DNA from: an uncultured Sutterella sp.
GTDB taxonomy: Bacteria; Pseudomonadota; Gammaproteobacteria; Burkholderiales; Burkholderiaceae_F
Direction of reading: 5' to 3'
NCBI GenBank assembly: GCA_900552915.1
Contig: USBS01000016.1
Location: forward strand, 1-21,375
Length of the DNA stretch: 21,375 nucleotides
A program made the position numbers and the translations under genes. Position 1 is the stretch's first letter; each line of letters starts with the position of its first letter. The notes beneath the pieces are model-generated. The model was not told where the DNA came from. It ran no database searches and worked only from the letters and a program-made list of their open reading frames with translations. Of the stretch, positions 1 through 8,295 are shown in pieces.

Positions 1-1
1 C

Positions 2-661
2 GAGCTGCTCACGATCGTTCCGATCATCAAGCGCGAAGGCGCCAAATTCATTTCGATTACGGGCAACCCCGAAAGCGCGCTCGCCAAAAACGCCGACGTC
101 AATCTCGACGTACATGTGCCTTTCGAAGCCTGTCCGCTCAATCTTGCCCCGACCTCATCGACCACTGCTGCGTTGGCCATGGGAGACGCACTGGCCGTTG
201 CCTGCATGCACGCAAAAGGCTTTACGAAGGAAGACTTCGCTCGCTCTCACCCGGGCGGCGCTTTAGGCCGCAGACTTTTGACGCACGTCAAAGACGTTAT
301 GCGCACCGGTGAAGCTGTTCCCGTAGTGCTGTCGGGAACAACCGTGCTTGACGCCACACGCGAAATCACCAAGAAGCACATCGGCATGACAGCCGTCGTT
401 GACGCCGACCGCAAGGTCCTCGGCATCTTTACCGAAGGCGATCTGCGCCGTCTCATCGAACAAAAAGGGGACATTCGCGGCATCAAGATTGACGACGTGA
501 TGACGAAAACCCCTGCAACAATCACGGCCGATGAAATGGCCGCATCGGCCGCAAAGCTGATCGACAAGCGCATGATCAACCAGCTTCTTGTCATTGATTC
601 CGAACGACGTCTGGTGGGCGCACTGCACATCCACGATCTCATGTCGAGCAAGGTAATCTGA
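2..661 (+). CDS. kdsD: Arabinose-5-phosphate isomerase KdsD, 5'-truncated by the window edge
   Basis: The reading frame is open from the first bases, so the start codon and most of the N-terminal SIS domain lie outside the window; 219 codons remain. The visible part begins in the second half of the SIS (sugar isomerase) domain, including LAPTSSTTAALAMGDALAVA and the SHPGGALGRRLL stretch typical of KpsF/GutQ/KdsD proteins. Two CBS repeats follow, ending in GALHIHDLMSSKVI, which matches the KdsD C-terminus. The enzyme interconverts ribulose-5-phosphate and arabinose-5-phosphate, the first committed step to Kdo for lipopolysaccharide. The stop codon TGA at 659-661 shares its last base with the ATG of kdsC, so the two are translationally coupled. 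GutQ or KpsF paralogs have the same domains, but the kdsC-lpt neighbourhood supports KdsD. Confidence 0.93.
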   Translation, partial: ELLTIVPIIKREGAKFISITGNPESALAKNADVNLDVHVPFEACPLNLAPTSSTTAALAMGDALAVACMHAKGFTKEDFARSHPGGALGRRLLTHVKDVMRTGEAVPVVLSGTTVLDATREITKKHIGMTAVVDADRKVLGIFTEGDLRRLIEQKGDIRGIKIDDVMTKTPATITADEMAASAAKLIDKRMINQLLVIDSERRLVGALHIHDLMSSKVI

Positions 662-1200
662 TGACCGATCTCTTTACACGCGCCAATGCCGTTCGTCTCG
701 TAGTGCTTGATGTCGACGGTGTTCTCACCGACGGGTCGATTTGGACCGGTGAAAACGGCGAACTCGTCAAGCGGTTCCACACCCGCGACGGCCTAGGCAT
801 CAAAATGCTTCAGGCCGCAGGCATTCCTGTCGCCATTCTGACGGGGCGTATTTCGGCCCAGACTGCTGCGCGCGCCAAAGAACTCGGCATCGTTTGCGTA
901 AAACAAGGCAAGCGCTTCAAAACAAATGCTTGGGAGGAAATCCTCGCCGAACACGGCGTCACGGCCGAAGAAGCCGCCTACATGGGTGACGACGTTCCCG
1001 ACATCCCCATTCTGCAGCGCGCCGGTTTTGCAACCGTTCCCGCAGATGCCTCGGAAGAAGTCATGCCGCTTGCTCATTGGGTCAGCCCTAAGCAAGGCGG
1101 CAACGGCGCCGTTCGAAGTCTTGCCGAGTTCATTCTGCGCTCTCAGAGCAAATGGGACGATCTCATCAACAAGAACTACGTTGAAGGAGACCTTTCGTGA
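661..1200 (+). CDS. kdsC: 3-deoxy-D-manno-octulosonate 8-phosphate phosphatase KdsC
   Basis: This is a 179-residue HAD-superfamily phosphatase of the small, capless KdsC type (family length about 180). HAD motif I is DVDGVLTDG at residues 17-25, with nucleophile D17 and general acid/base D19. Motif II is around LTGR (60-63), motif III is probably K84, and motif IV is GDDVPD with metal-binding D110/D111. It removes the phosphate from Kdo-8-P to give Kdo in the cytoplasm, two steps after KdsD. The ATG overlaps the kdsD stop by one base, and the 3' end overlaps lptC by four bases (GTGA), so it is the middle gene of a tightly coupled unit. Confidence 0.95.
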   Translation: MTDLFTRANAVRLVVLDVDGVLTDGSIWTGENGELVKRFHTRDGLGIKMLQAAGIPVAILTGRISAQTAARAKELGIVCVKQGKRFKTNAWEEILAEHGVTAEEAAYMGDDVPDIPILQRAGFATVPADASEEVMPLAHWVSPKQGGNGAVRSLAEFILRSQSKWDDLINKNYVEGDLS

Positions 1201-1772
1201 AGGTCTATCTGCGCGACCGCATCACTGCCGGCCTTGGAATCGGCGTTCTGGCCGTTGTAGCGGCCATGAGCTACTACTACTCGATTCATGCCGAGACGGA
1301 AGCTCTGCGCGCGGAGATTTCCCGCGAATCGCCCGACTTCACCAGCACGAACATTGCGCTCACTCAATTCAAGCCCGACGGCACCGCCGAGCGGCGCATC
1401 TTTGCCGCCTACGCCGAGCACTATGAAGACGGCCGCATGATGAGCATCAAGCCCCGTCTGGTCACGCTTTCGGTCGATGAACCGCAAGTCAAGGCAAGAG
1501 CCGATACCGGAATTAGCACGGATGCGGGCGAAACCGTAAATTTCGCAGGCAATGTCGTCGTGAGCCGCGCCGGCGACCGTAATAACGCTCCCATGCGTTT
1601 TGAAACGCAGGAGCTCACCGTTTTTCCCGACACGCAAGTGTTTGAGACCGGCGCCCCCGTTACACTCGTAAACGGTGCTGACGTCACCACCGGCATCGGT
1701 TTGACATTCGACAACGTCGAGCGCACCGTGAATATTCACAGCAACGTAAAATCAAGCTTTGCTCCGCGCTAA
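1197..1772 (+). CDS. lptC: LPS export system protein LptC
   Basis: This 191-residue protein starts at GTG 1197, inside the end of kdsC (GTGA overlap). It has a single N-terminal membrane anchor at about residues 10-29, followed by a periplasmic domain with the beta-jellyroll pattern of the LptC/LptA fold. Examples are FAAYAEHYEDGRMMSIKPRL, and FAGNVVVSRAG followed by a segment containing ELTVFPDTQVFETGAPVTL. LptC sits in the inner membrane with LptB2FG and passes LPS to LptA. Sequence conservation in this family is low, so the call rests on length, topology, fold pattern and position between kdsC and lptA, which together are convincing. Confidence 0.9.
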   Translation: MKVYLRDRITAGLGIGVLAVVAAMSYYYSIHAETEALRAEISRESPDFTSTNIALTQFKPDGTAERRIFAAYAEHYEDGRMMSIKPRLVTLSVDEPQVKARADTGISTDAGETVNFAGNVVVSRAGDRNNAPMRFETQELTVFPDTQVFETGAPVTLVNGADVTTGIGLTFDNVERTVNIHSNVKSSFAPR

Positions 1773-1790
1773 GAAAAGGATGAATTCGAG

Positions 1791-2402
1791 ATGCGTCTGA
1801 AACTGACTTCGTTGCCGCTCGTCTGCGGCCTGGCACTGACGGCCGTCTGGGGTGTTGCACATGCGGAAACCGCAGACCGCAGCAAGCCCATCGAAATCAA
1901 CGCCGACAATTTCCAAGGCGATGAAGTAAAACAGCTCGCGATCTATACCGGCCGCGTCGAAGTGCATCAGGGAACGCTCGAGATTCTGGGCGACAAACTC
2001 ACGGTTTCGATCTCGCCCGAGGGCTACCGCACGATCACTGTCACGGGCAACCCCGTGCGCATGAAGGAAAAGCGCGACGCCAAAACGCCCGGAGTTGAGG
2101 AATGGGTGCACGCAAGCGGCCTCACTGCTATTTACGAAGAACATAAAGACACCATTACGCTTTCGGAACTTGCCAAACTTGCGCGCAGCGAAAACGGTTT
2201 GGTAAAGGATTCGAGCGAAGGCGAAACAATCGTGTACAACCTGCGCACGGCTCGTTCGCGCGTAGAAGGCGCCGTAGTGGATGGCAAACGCAACCGCGTC
2301 AGCACGGTGCTGTCGCCGCGCCAAAAAAGCAACAAAACGGCTCCTGCCGCCAGTTCCGGCGCAGCAGCTCCGATGCAGGGCTCCACCCGTCTGGGCCAGT
2401 AA
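1791..2402 (+). CDS. lptA: Periplasmic LPS transport protein LptA
   Basis: This 203-residue protein has a clear Sec signal peptide: MRLK, a hydrophobic stretch at about 5-21, and a likely cleavage after AHA at residue 25. The mature part starts with the OstA/LptA signature region (KPIEINADNFQGDEVKQLAIYTG, residues about 33-55, with D-N-F and the Y-G-V-x-x-x-Q-G pattern). It continues with repeated short beta-strands and ends in a low-complexity Ala/Ser tail. LptA forms the periplasmic bridge that carries LPS from LptC to LptD at the outer membrane. A good ribosome binding site, AAAAGGATG, lies just upstream at 1775-1783. It is slightly longer than the roughly 185-residue E. coli protein because of the C-terminal tail. 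Confidence 0.93.
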   Translation: MRLKLTSLPLVCGLALTAVWGVAHAETADRSKPIEINADNFQGDEVKQLAIYTGRVEVHQGTLEILGDKLTVSISPEGYRTITVTGNPVRMKEKRDAKTPGVEEWVHASGLTAIYEEHKDTITLSELAKLARSENGLVKDSSEGETIVYNLRTARSRVEGAVVDGKRNRVSTVLSPRQKSNKTAPAASSGAAAPMQGSTRLGQ

Positions 2403-2431
2403 CCAACAACAACACCTAAGAGAGAGCGGTT

Positions 2432-3187
2432 GTGTCCGACAAGCAGATTGACACGCTTACAGCCAAGAACCTAATGAAGCGCTACGGCGCACGCAAAGTC
2501 GTTCGCGATGTTTCGGTGAGCGTCAAAAGCGGAGAGGTCGTCGGCCTGCTCGGGCCCAACGGTGCCGGCAAAACAACGACCTTCTACATGATCGTAGGAC
2601 TTGTGCCTCCCAACGGAGGCGATATCCTGCTCAACGACAAGCCCATTACGCACCTGCCGATTTTCAAACGCGCTCGTCTGGGCGTTTCCTACCTGCCGCA
2701 GGAAGCCAGCGTATTCCGCAAACTCACCGTAGAAGACAACATCCGCGCCATCCTTGAGCTTCAGTACGATAAAACGGGGGGACGGCTTTCGCGTACCGAA
2801 ATTGAGAAGCGCCTCAACAACCTTCTTGACGAGCTGCAGATTCAGCATATCCGCACCAACACTGCACTGTCGCTGTCGGGCGGCGAGCGCCGCCGCACCG
2901 AAATCGCCCGTGCGCTTGCTGCCGACCCCCGCTTTATCCTTCTTGATGAACCGTTTGCGGGCGTCGATCCGATCGCCGTAATCGAAATTCAGCGTATCGT
3001 GCGCTTTTTGAAGGATCGCGGCATCGGCGTTCTGATTACCGATCACAACGTGCGCGAAACGTTGGGCATCTGCGACCATGCCTACATCATCAATGAAGGC
3101 GAAGTACTTGCCAAGGGCTCTGCCGAAGAGATCATCTCCAATGAATCCGTGAGAAAGATCTACCTCGGCGAAAACTTCCGTATGTAA
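2432..3187 (+). CDS. lptB: LPS export ABC transporter ATPase LptB
   Basis: This 251-residue ABC ATPase starts at GTG 2432 behind a purine-rich site (AAGAGAGAG). The Walker A motif is GPNGAGKT at 41-48, the Q-loop is LPQE at 87-90, the signature is LSGGERRR at about 147-154, Walker B is FILLDEP at 167-173, and the switch histidine is H204 in ITDHNVRET. The LSGGERRR signature with an immediate TEIARAL and the C-terminal FRM ending are characteristic of LptB rather than of branched-chain amino-acid ATPases, its closest relatives. It powers extraction of LPS from the inner membrane together with LptF and LptG, which are not in this window. Confidence 0.96.
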   Translation: MSDKQIDTLTAKNLMKRYGARKVVRDVSVSVKSGEVVGLLGPNGAGKTTTFYMIVGLVPPNGGDILLNDKPITHLPIFKRARLGVSYLPQEASVFRKLTVEDNIRAILELQYDKTGGRLSRTEIEKRLNNLLDELQIQHIRTNTALSLSGGERRRTEIARALAADPRFILLDEPFAGVDPIAVIEIQRIVRFLKDRGIGVLITDHNVRETLGICDHAYIINEGEVLAKGSAEEIISNESVRKIYLGENFRM

Positions 3188-3202
3188 ACTCTGCGCACCG
3201 CT

Positions 3203-4651
3203 ATGACCGCGCCGAGAGCTTCCCTTTCTCAGTCGCTAGCGCAAAAGACTGCGCTCTCGCAACAGTTGCGCCAGTCGGTCGAATTGTTGCAGCTTTCCGG
3301 CCCCGAACTGCAAAAGGAAATCGAGACACAGCTTTCGACCAACCCTCTCTTAAAGCTCGAGGACGATTCCGACACCTCATTTGACGAAGACTCTCAGCAG
3401 GCCCCCGAAAGCGGCAGAACCCATTCGCCTGCGGCTTTGCATTCTGCAGACGCCGGTGTCGCACAAGATTTTCGCGAACCCAACTACCTCACCTGGCGCG
3501 GAACTGTCGCAGAGATCGAAGATTACGATCCCTACAGCTCGATTCGTTCCGAAGAATCGTTGAGTGACCACCTTCTGCGACAGCTCGGCTGTCTGCACCT
3601 GTCTCCACAAGAGCGTCTGCGCTGTGCCTGGATTATCGGAAATCTTGACGAACAGGGGTTTTTACCCGATTCGCTTGAAGAAATCGCTGAGGACTGCGCC
3701 GCCTCGACCGGAGACGACGGCGACGCTCTTGCGTGGCGTACAGCCCTAAGGCTTGTGCAAAGCTTCGACCCGGTCGGTGTCGCCGCCGCAGGCCCAACTC
3801 AGGCGCTCATACTTCAGATTGATCGAAGCAGCGCTTCAAAGCCGATCCGCACGGTTGCTCGAACGCTGCTCACGCAATGCCCTTCGTTTCTCGCCAAGCG
3901 AGACTACAAAACGGCCGCCAAGACTCTCGGTACGGATACCACAACAGTACGTGAGGCTCATTCACTGATTTTGTCCCTCAATCCCCATCCGGCATCGGCC
4001 TTCGGCGACACGCAAAGATCCGGCTGTGTGATAGCCGAAGTCATCCTTGTCAAAAGCGCAAACGGTTGGAAGGCACTGCTCAATCCCGCCGTTGTCGCCA
4101 AACTGCACTTCGATGAGCGCACATACAAACTGCTCACTGATGCCAAGCTTGAAGGACGAGATTTAACCGATTGGCGCACACGAGCCCGCGAAGCCAAAAA
4201 CTTCGTGCGCGCTTTGGAGATGCGCTACTCCACCATTACGGCCGTTGCACAGACGATCGCCGACCTGCAGGAGGCATTTTTCTCCCAGGGCCCTCGTTCA
4301 CTAAGACCCCTGGGACTCAAGGACATTGCGCAACGGCTCAATCTTTCCGAATCAACCGTCAGCCGCGCCGTGTCAGGCAAATACCTGCAAAGCCCCGCGG
4401 GTACTTTTGAGCTCAAGCATTTCTTCACGACTGCTTTAACCGGAGAAGACGGCGAGGCAGCCAGCGCTGCGGCAGCTCGTCGACTGATCGTCGAAGCGAT
4501 TGCCCAAGAAAATCCCGCCAAACCGCTTTCGGACGCAGCCATTGCCGAAATTCTGGCCGAACAGGGAATTCACCTCGCACGCCGCACCGTCGCCAAATAC
4601 CGTGAACTTGAGCAGATTCCGCCCAAAAGTCTGAGAAAACGCTTGCCCTGA
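3203..4651 (+). CDS. rpoN: RNA polymerase sigma-54 factor RpoN
   Basis: This 482-residue protein has all sigma-54 parts. Region I is Gln/Leu-rich at residues about 7-50 (LAQKTALSQQLRQSVELLQL and ESxNPLL-type TNPLL). An acidic region II spans about 51-110, followed by the core-binding domain. The helix-turn-helix is near LGLKDIAQRLNLSESTVSRAVSG, and the RpoN box ARRTVAKYRE is at 459-468, which recognises the -24 promoter element. Its position directly after lptB is conserved in proteobacteria. The 15-base gap from lptB has no good Shine-Dalgarno sequence, so translation may depend on ribosomes finishing lptB. It probably serves enhancer-dependent promoters elsewhere; no convincing -24/-12 promoter is seen in this window. 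Confidence 0.96.
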   Translation: MTAPRASLSQSLAQKTALSQQLRQSVELLQLSGPELQKEIETQLSTNPLLKLEDDSDTSFDEDSQQAPESGRTHSPAALHSADAGVAQDFREPNYLTWRGTVAEIEDYDPYSSIRSEESLSDHLLRQLGCLHLSPQERLRCAWIIGNLDEQGFLPDSLEEIAEDCAASTGDDGDALAWRTALRLVQSFDPVGVAAAGPTQALILQIDRSSASKPIRTVARTLLTQCPSFLAKRDYKTAAKTLGTDTTTVREAHSLILSLNPHPASAFGDTQRSGCVIAEVILVKSANGWKALLNPAVVAKLHFDERTYKLLTDAKLEGRDLTDWRTRAREAKNFVRALEMRYSTITAVAQTIADLQEAFFSQGPRSLRPLGLKDIAQRLNLSESTVSRAVSGKYLQSPAGTFELKHFFTTALTGEDGEAASAAAARRLIVEAIAQENPAKPLSDAAIAEILAEQGIHLARRTVAKYRELEQIPPKSLRKRLP

Positions 4652-4754
4652 TCCCGAGAGCGAAAGAAAGCACCTTTTTGCCAAGGCGGTACAATGCGCA
4701 AGGTTTCAACTCGAACCCGCAGGACTTTCGGATGGTCCGAGGGGCCCTTTGCAA

Positions 4755-5276
4755 ATGAATCCTGTTGCTTCGCTACTGACGGTTGACGGTATTGCTCTCG
4801 ACGTGGAGGCGCCGAGTCGCAAACGCGCCTTTGAAGAACTTTCGCTTTTGTTTGAAAAGGTCTCAGGCGTTGCCCACAGAGAGGCATTTGAAGCACTCAA
4901 TGCCCGTGAGCGGCTCGGCTGCACGGCTCTGGGCGGCGGCGTAGCTATTCCGCACGGACGTATCCAAGGCCTCGACAAAATCGTTGTGGCCGTGCTTCGC
5001 ACCAAAGCTTCCGTTGTATTCGACACTCCCGACAGCCGCCGCGCACGGCTTTTCTTTGGGATCTTGATTCCCGCCGACGATGAAGAACACTATTTGCCTG
5101 TTCTTGCAACGATCGCCGGGCTGCTCAAGGACCTAAGCACTAAAGAGAGGCTGCTGGCCGCAACCGAACCGCTTGATATCTGCCGGATCGTCGGCGGTTA
5201 TGTTCCGCAGGAAGAGAGCGATGAAACGGACGCAGAAAAAACCGGCGAAGACTCAGCCTCCTCTAGTCCCGCCTAA
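4755..5276 (+). CDS. ptsN: Nitrogen PTS EIIA component PtsN (EIIA-Ntr)
   Basis: This protein of about 173 residues has the EIIA-fructose/Ntr fold. The phospho-accepting histidine is H67 in GGGVAIPHGR, and the preceding REAF...L.ARERLGCTALGGG stretch is typical of PtsN. I chose ATG 4755 because GAGGGG at 4739-4744 is about ten bases upstream; the in-frame TTG at 4749 would sit too close to it. The C-terminus has an acidic tail (about 155-173) that the E. coli protein lacks. PtsN receives phosphate from EI-Ntr and NPr and regulates potassium, nitrogen and envelope functions. In related bacteria hpf normally lies between rpoN and ptsN; here there is only about 100 bp. A TACAAT at 4690-4695 could be a -10, but no matching -35 is seen. 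Confidence 0.92.
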   Translation: MNPVASLLTVDGIALDVEAPSRKRAFEELSLLFEKVSGVAHREAFEALNARERLGCTALGGGVAIPHGRIQGLDKIVVAVLRTKASVVFDTPDSRRARLFFGILIPADDEEHYLPVLATIAGLLKDLSTKERLLAATEPLDICRIVGGYVPQEESDETDAEKTGEDSASSSPA

Positions 5277-5378
5277 ACGGCAGAAACCGAACAAAATCTT
5301 CCCCTCCGCTGAAACGCAGCCTCCGCTTCGTGAGAAAATCCTCTCTCGGATTCGGTTCTTTTTTCGCGAGCGTGCGTT

Positions 5379-6317
5379 ATGTCCGACAGCAACAAACTTT
5401 CTGCTCAGCTGATCATCGTCACGGGGCTTTCCGGTTCCGGCAAATCGATTGCCATCCGCCAGCTTGAAGACAGCGGGTACTATTGTCTGGACAATTTACC
5501 GGCAGATTTTCTTCAAAGCGTCGTGCGGCACCTTGCGCAGCACGGTCTCAAAAAATTGGCCGTTTCGATCGACGCCCGCAGCCAGCTCAATCTTGAGACA
5601 GCCAAGGAAGCAATGCAAGCGCTCGAGCAAGACGGCTGCGACGTACGCGTTCTCTTTCTTACCGCTTCCACGCCCGAACTCGTCCGCCGCTTTTCCGAAA
5701 CTCGCCGTCGTCACCCTCTGACAGGACCACAGGAAGACGGTTTAAACGATCGCACGCTCAACGATGCCATCAGTCTGGAGCGAGAGCTCCTGGCGCCGGC
5801 AACCCAAATCGCCCACGTCATCGATACGACGGGGCTTTTGCCCAATACGCTGCGCGATTGGGTGCGCACTTTCGCCAAGGCAGAGCAGTCGATGATGACG
5901 CTTGCCTTTGAAAGCTTTGCATTCAAAAACGGCATCCCGGTTGCCGCCGATTTGGTCTTTGACGTACGCAATCTTCCGAACCCGTATTACGAGCCGACGC
6001 TGCGGCCTTTGACGGGGCTTGACGCGCCGGTAGCCGAATATCTGAATCGCTTCGGCGATGTGCGCGACATGATTTCCGACATCGAGCGCTTTCTCACCAA
6101 ATGGTTGCCGTCGTACGAGGCACAAAACCGTCATTACCTGACGATAGCCGTCGGCTGCACGGGGGGCCAGCACCGCAGCGTCTATGTAGCCAACACGCTC
6201 GGCACTCTGTTCAAGTCCAAAGTCATGACCGTAGTGCGTCACCGTAATCTGTCGACCAAAATGCCAGAGGCGCTTGCGCGCTATGAAGCACAACTTGCTG
6301 AAACTCAAAAAAGCTGA
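5379..6317 (+). CDS. rapZ: RNase adapter / nucleotide-binding protein RapZ
   Basis: This 312-residue protein has a P-loop GLSGSGKS at residues 16-23, then LEDSGYYCLDNLP. The C-terminal domain carries AVGCTGGQHRSVYVAN and RHRNL, both hallmarks of RapZ (YvcJ/YhbJ) proteins. In E. coli, RapZ binds the sRNA GlmZ and directs RNase E to it, controlling glucosamine-6-phosphate synthesis for the cell wall. Whether the partner sRNA exists here cannot be told. In many betaproteobacteria hprK sits between ptsN and rapZ; here a 102-bp spacer replaces it. The ribosome binding site is weak (only a GAG upstream of the ATG). The 3' end overlaps mutY of the opposite strand by 13 bp. Confidence 0.94.
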   Translation: MSDSNKLSAQLIIVTGLSGSGKSIAIRQLEDSGYYCLDNLPADFLQSVVRHLAQHGLKKLAVSIDARSQLNLETAKEAMQALEQDGCDVRVLFLTASTPELVRRFSETRRRHPLTGPQEDGLNDRTLNDAISLERELLAPATQIAHVIDTTGLLPNTLRDWVRTFAKAEQSMMTLAFESFAFKNGIPVAADLVFDVRNLPNPYYEPTLRPLTGLDAPVAEYLNRFGDVRDMISDIERFLTKWLPSYEAQNRHYLTIAVGCTGGQHRSVYVANTLGTLFKSKVMTVVRHRNLSTKMPEALARYEAQLAETQKS

Positions 6318-7333
6318 GGCTCAAAAAGCAACGTCGACAAAAGTTTTCTGACCGGCGCAGGCAAAGGCGCCTCGGCTATGTCTACAGCCGGCACGGTAAA
6401 GGCGTCCGGAGGCATTTGCTCGGGCTTGGCAGCATGCACGACAAGCGTCAGCGCCACGTGACTCATTACGTGCTCAATGCGGGCAAGCTCACGCTCGGAT
6501 GACTCCGGCACTTCGGGCAGCGTCCAGAGTCCTTTCCAGTGACCCATGCCCTTTTGAAGCAACGTGCGTTTGACGAGCCACACTCGCCGATCGGCTCCTT
6601 TCCCCTCAACAGCGAGCAGCGCATGCACGAGTGCCGTCCTTTTCGGTTTCTTAGGCAGCTTCCGGGGATAGTCCTCCGGGTTTCCCGCCGCATACGCGCG
6701 GCAGTATTCCGTCACGGGGCACTCCGGGCATTTGGGCGCATGCTTGGTGCAGAGCATGGCACCAAGGTCCATCATCGCCTGATTGTAGACGCCGGGCTCA
6801 ATCCGGCTTACAAGCCGGTCGGCCTCCTGCTGCAGATACTTTCCCGTTTTAGCCTGATCAACGGGCTCATTCAACGCAAGAATACGCGCAAGAACGCGTT
6901 TAACGTTGCCGTCACACACAGCTGCGGGCTCGCTGCTGCAAAAACTCGCCAGTGCTGCCGCAGTGCTTGTTCCGACGCCCGGCAGCATTTCCCATTCTTC
7001 TCGGGAGATCGGGAAACCTCCCGCCTGCACGACAAGCTTAGCCGCACGATGCAGATTGCGGGCGCGGCTGTAGTATCCCAGCCCCGCCCAGAGTCGCATG
7101 ACATCTTCTTCATCGGCACAGGCAAGATCTTCCACAGTCGGAAAAGCTTCCAGAAACCGTGCAAAGTAGTCCTTAACGACTGACACCTGCGTCTGCTGCA
7201 GCATGATTTCGCTCAACCAACGCCGATACGGATCGTCGGTAAACCAAGGAAGATTCTTTCGGCCTTTGAGTTTCTGCCACTCGCAGAGCAATTCGGCAAA
7301 GCGCGCGGCTTCGAACGGTTGAGATTTCTTCAT
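6305..7333 (-). CDS. mutY: Adenine DNA glycosylase MutY
   Basis: This 342-residue enzyme starts at the ATG complementary to 7331-7333, which overlaps the mutM stop as ATGA; a longer frame to 7411 runs inside mutM and is not needed. The HhH-GPD domain carries catalytic E42 in SEIMLQQTQV, the LPGVG helix-hairpin-helix, and catalytic D141 in DGNVKRVLAR. The [4Fe-4S] cluster ligands are C195, C202, C205 and C211 (spacing 6-2-5). A C-terminal NUDIX-like domain, which senses 8-oxoguanine, follows from about residue 230 (VWLVKRTLLQKGMGHWKGLW). MutY removes adenine mispaired with 8-oxoguanine. It is encoded with mutM, so both halves of the GO repair system share one transcript. Its 3' end overlaps rapZ convergently. 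Confidence 0.96.
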   Translation of the reverse strand: MKKSQPFEAARFAELLCEWQKLKGRKNLPWFTDDPYRRWLSEIMLQQTQVSVVKDYFARFLEAFPTVEDLACADEEDVMRLWAGLGYYSRARNLHRAAKLVVQAGGFPISREEWEMLPGVGTSTAAALASFCSSEPAAVCDGNVKRVLARILALNEPVDQAKTGKYLQQEADRLVSRIEPGVYNQAMMDLGAMLCTKHAPKCPECPVTEYCRAYAAGNPEDYPRKLPKKPKRTALVHALLAVEGKGADRRVWLVKRTLLQKGMGHWKGLWTLPEVPESSERELARIEHVMSHVALTLVVHAAKPEQMPPDAFTVPAVDIAEAPLPAPVRKLLSTLLFEPQLF

Positions 7334-8154
7334 TTCTGGCAATGCGGGCAATAGTAAGTGGAACGTTGCCCGATCACGATGCGCCGAATCGGACGGCCAC
7401 AAGCCGGACAAGCTTCGCCTTCACGGTCGTAGACACTCGTCTGCAGCGCAAACCAACCCGAAGCACCGTCTGTTCCGTGGAAATCTCTAAGCGTACTGCC
7501 GCCCGCATCGATCGCGCATCCGAGCACGTTTCGCACGGCATTCAAAAGGCGGCCCGACTGTACTTTCGTGAGCCGATCGGCAGGCTTCGTCGGTCGAATT
7601 CGAGCGACAAACAAAGCTTCGCTCGCATAGATATTGCCGCAACCGACCACAGCGGAGCCCGACATCAGAACTTCCTTGATTGACCGATGCGTCTTTTTGA
7701 GACTTGCCGCAAAGGAGGATTCCGTGAGCATCGGGTCAAACGGCTCAGGCCCGAGAAGGCTCAAAGGCGGCACCGAACACGGATCGACCGACATTACCGT
7801 CATGGATCCGAAACGCCTCGGATCTCGGTAACGAGCAAGCACCTCTCCGAAAACCAGATCGACATGTTCGTGCTTTTGCGCCGAAGGCCAAGGCTCGTCA
7901 TAGACGCGCCAGGAGCCGCTCATACCCATGTGCGTTGCAAGCCATGTCTTGCTTCCGTCATCGTCCTCGAACTCCCAGATAAGCACCTTGGCCCGACGCG
8001 TCAGACTTACGAGCCGCATGTCCTCGATCTCGCCTACGCGATCAAGCGGTCCGCGAAGCGAAACCGTGCGTGCAATGACTTCGGTAAGGCGCCTACCAAC
8101 CAAGTGCGGCGCAAGACCTCGCCGGGTTACTTCAACTTCGGGCAGTTCGGGCAT
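7330..8154 (-). CDS. mutM: Formamidopyrimidine-DNA glycosylase MutM (Fpg)
   Basis: This 274-residue enzyme starts at MPELPEVE, because the catalytic N-terminal proline must follow the initiator Met; the longer frame to 8199 would bury it. P2 and E3 are the catalytic pair and K56 (RRAKVL) is the conserved lysine of the family. The helix-two-turn-helix region includes GCGNIYASEALF. The C-terminal zinc finger has C249, C252, C269 and C272 with R264 in GQRSTYYC. MutM excises 8-oxoguanine and formamidopyrimidine and cuts the backbone by beta,delta-elimination. It is first in a two-gene unit with mutY. The ribosome binding site is modest (GAAG about seven bases upstream). Confidence 0.96.
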   Translation of the reverse strand: MPELPEVEVTRRGLAPHLVGRRLTEVIARTVSLRGPLDRVGEIEDMRLVSLTRRAKVLIWEFEDDDGSKTWLATHMGMSGSWRVYDEPWPSAQKHEHVDLVFGEVLARYRDPRRFGSMTVMSVDPCSVPPLSLLGPEPFDPMLTESSFAASLKKTHRSIKEVLMSGSAVVGCGNIYASEALFVARIRPTKPADRLTKVQSGRLLNAVRNVLGCAIDAGGSTLRDFHGTDGASGWFALQTSVYDREGEACPACGRPIRRIVIGQRSTYYCPHCQK

Positions 8155-8188
8155 GGTTTTCTTCGTTGTAGGATTTTTTTGTGCGTCT

Positions 8189-8217
8189 ATTGTACGCATG
8201 CACTAGTTCTGCTCCAC
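8189..8217 (-). promoter_or_regulatory. Possible mutM-mutY promoter (-10 only)
   Basis: On the minus strand TACAAT lies at 8194-8189, about 35 bases upstream of the mutM ATG, which is a sensible position for a -10 element. The hexamer 17 bases further upstream (8217-8212, GTGGAG) is a poor -35. This is the divergent spacer between mutM and the formate channel gene. No terminator or operator is evident in it. Confidence 0.3.
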
Positions 8218-8295
8218 CTTTTGTCGGAAGCAATTTCTCGACATGCATGAGACAATGCTCGAACATTCCTATCGATTTCTCTTCTTTCTCCGCCC

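Noticed and set aside
4670..4682. Sigma-54-like GCAC...TTTTTGC element upstream of ptsN
   Set aside because: The spacing between the -24 and -12 parts is one base short and the GG of the -24 element is missing.
5337..5364. Hairpin plus T-run between ptsN and rapZ
   Set aside because: The stem is only five pairs (AATCC/GGATT) and the six Ts start seven bases after it, so it is too weak to call a terminator.
7330..8199. Longer mutM and mutY starts (8199 and 7411)
   Set aside because: MutM needs the catalytic proline directly after Met, which fixes 8154. MutY begins at the ATGA overlap at 7333; the longer form only reads through the mutM 3' end.
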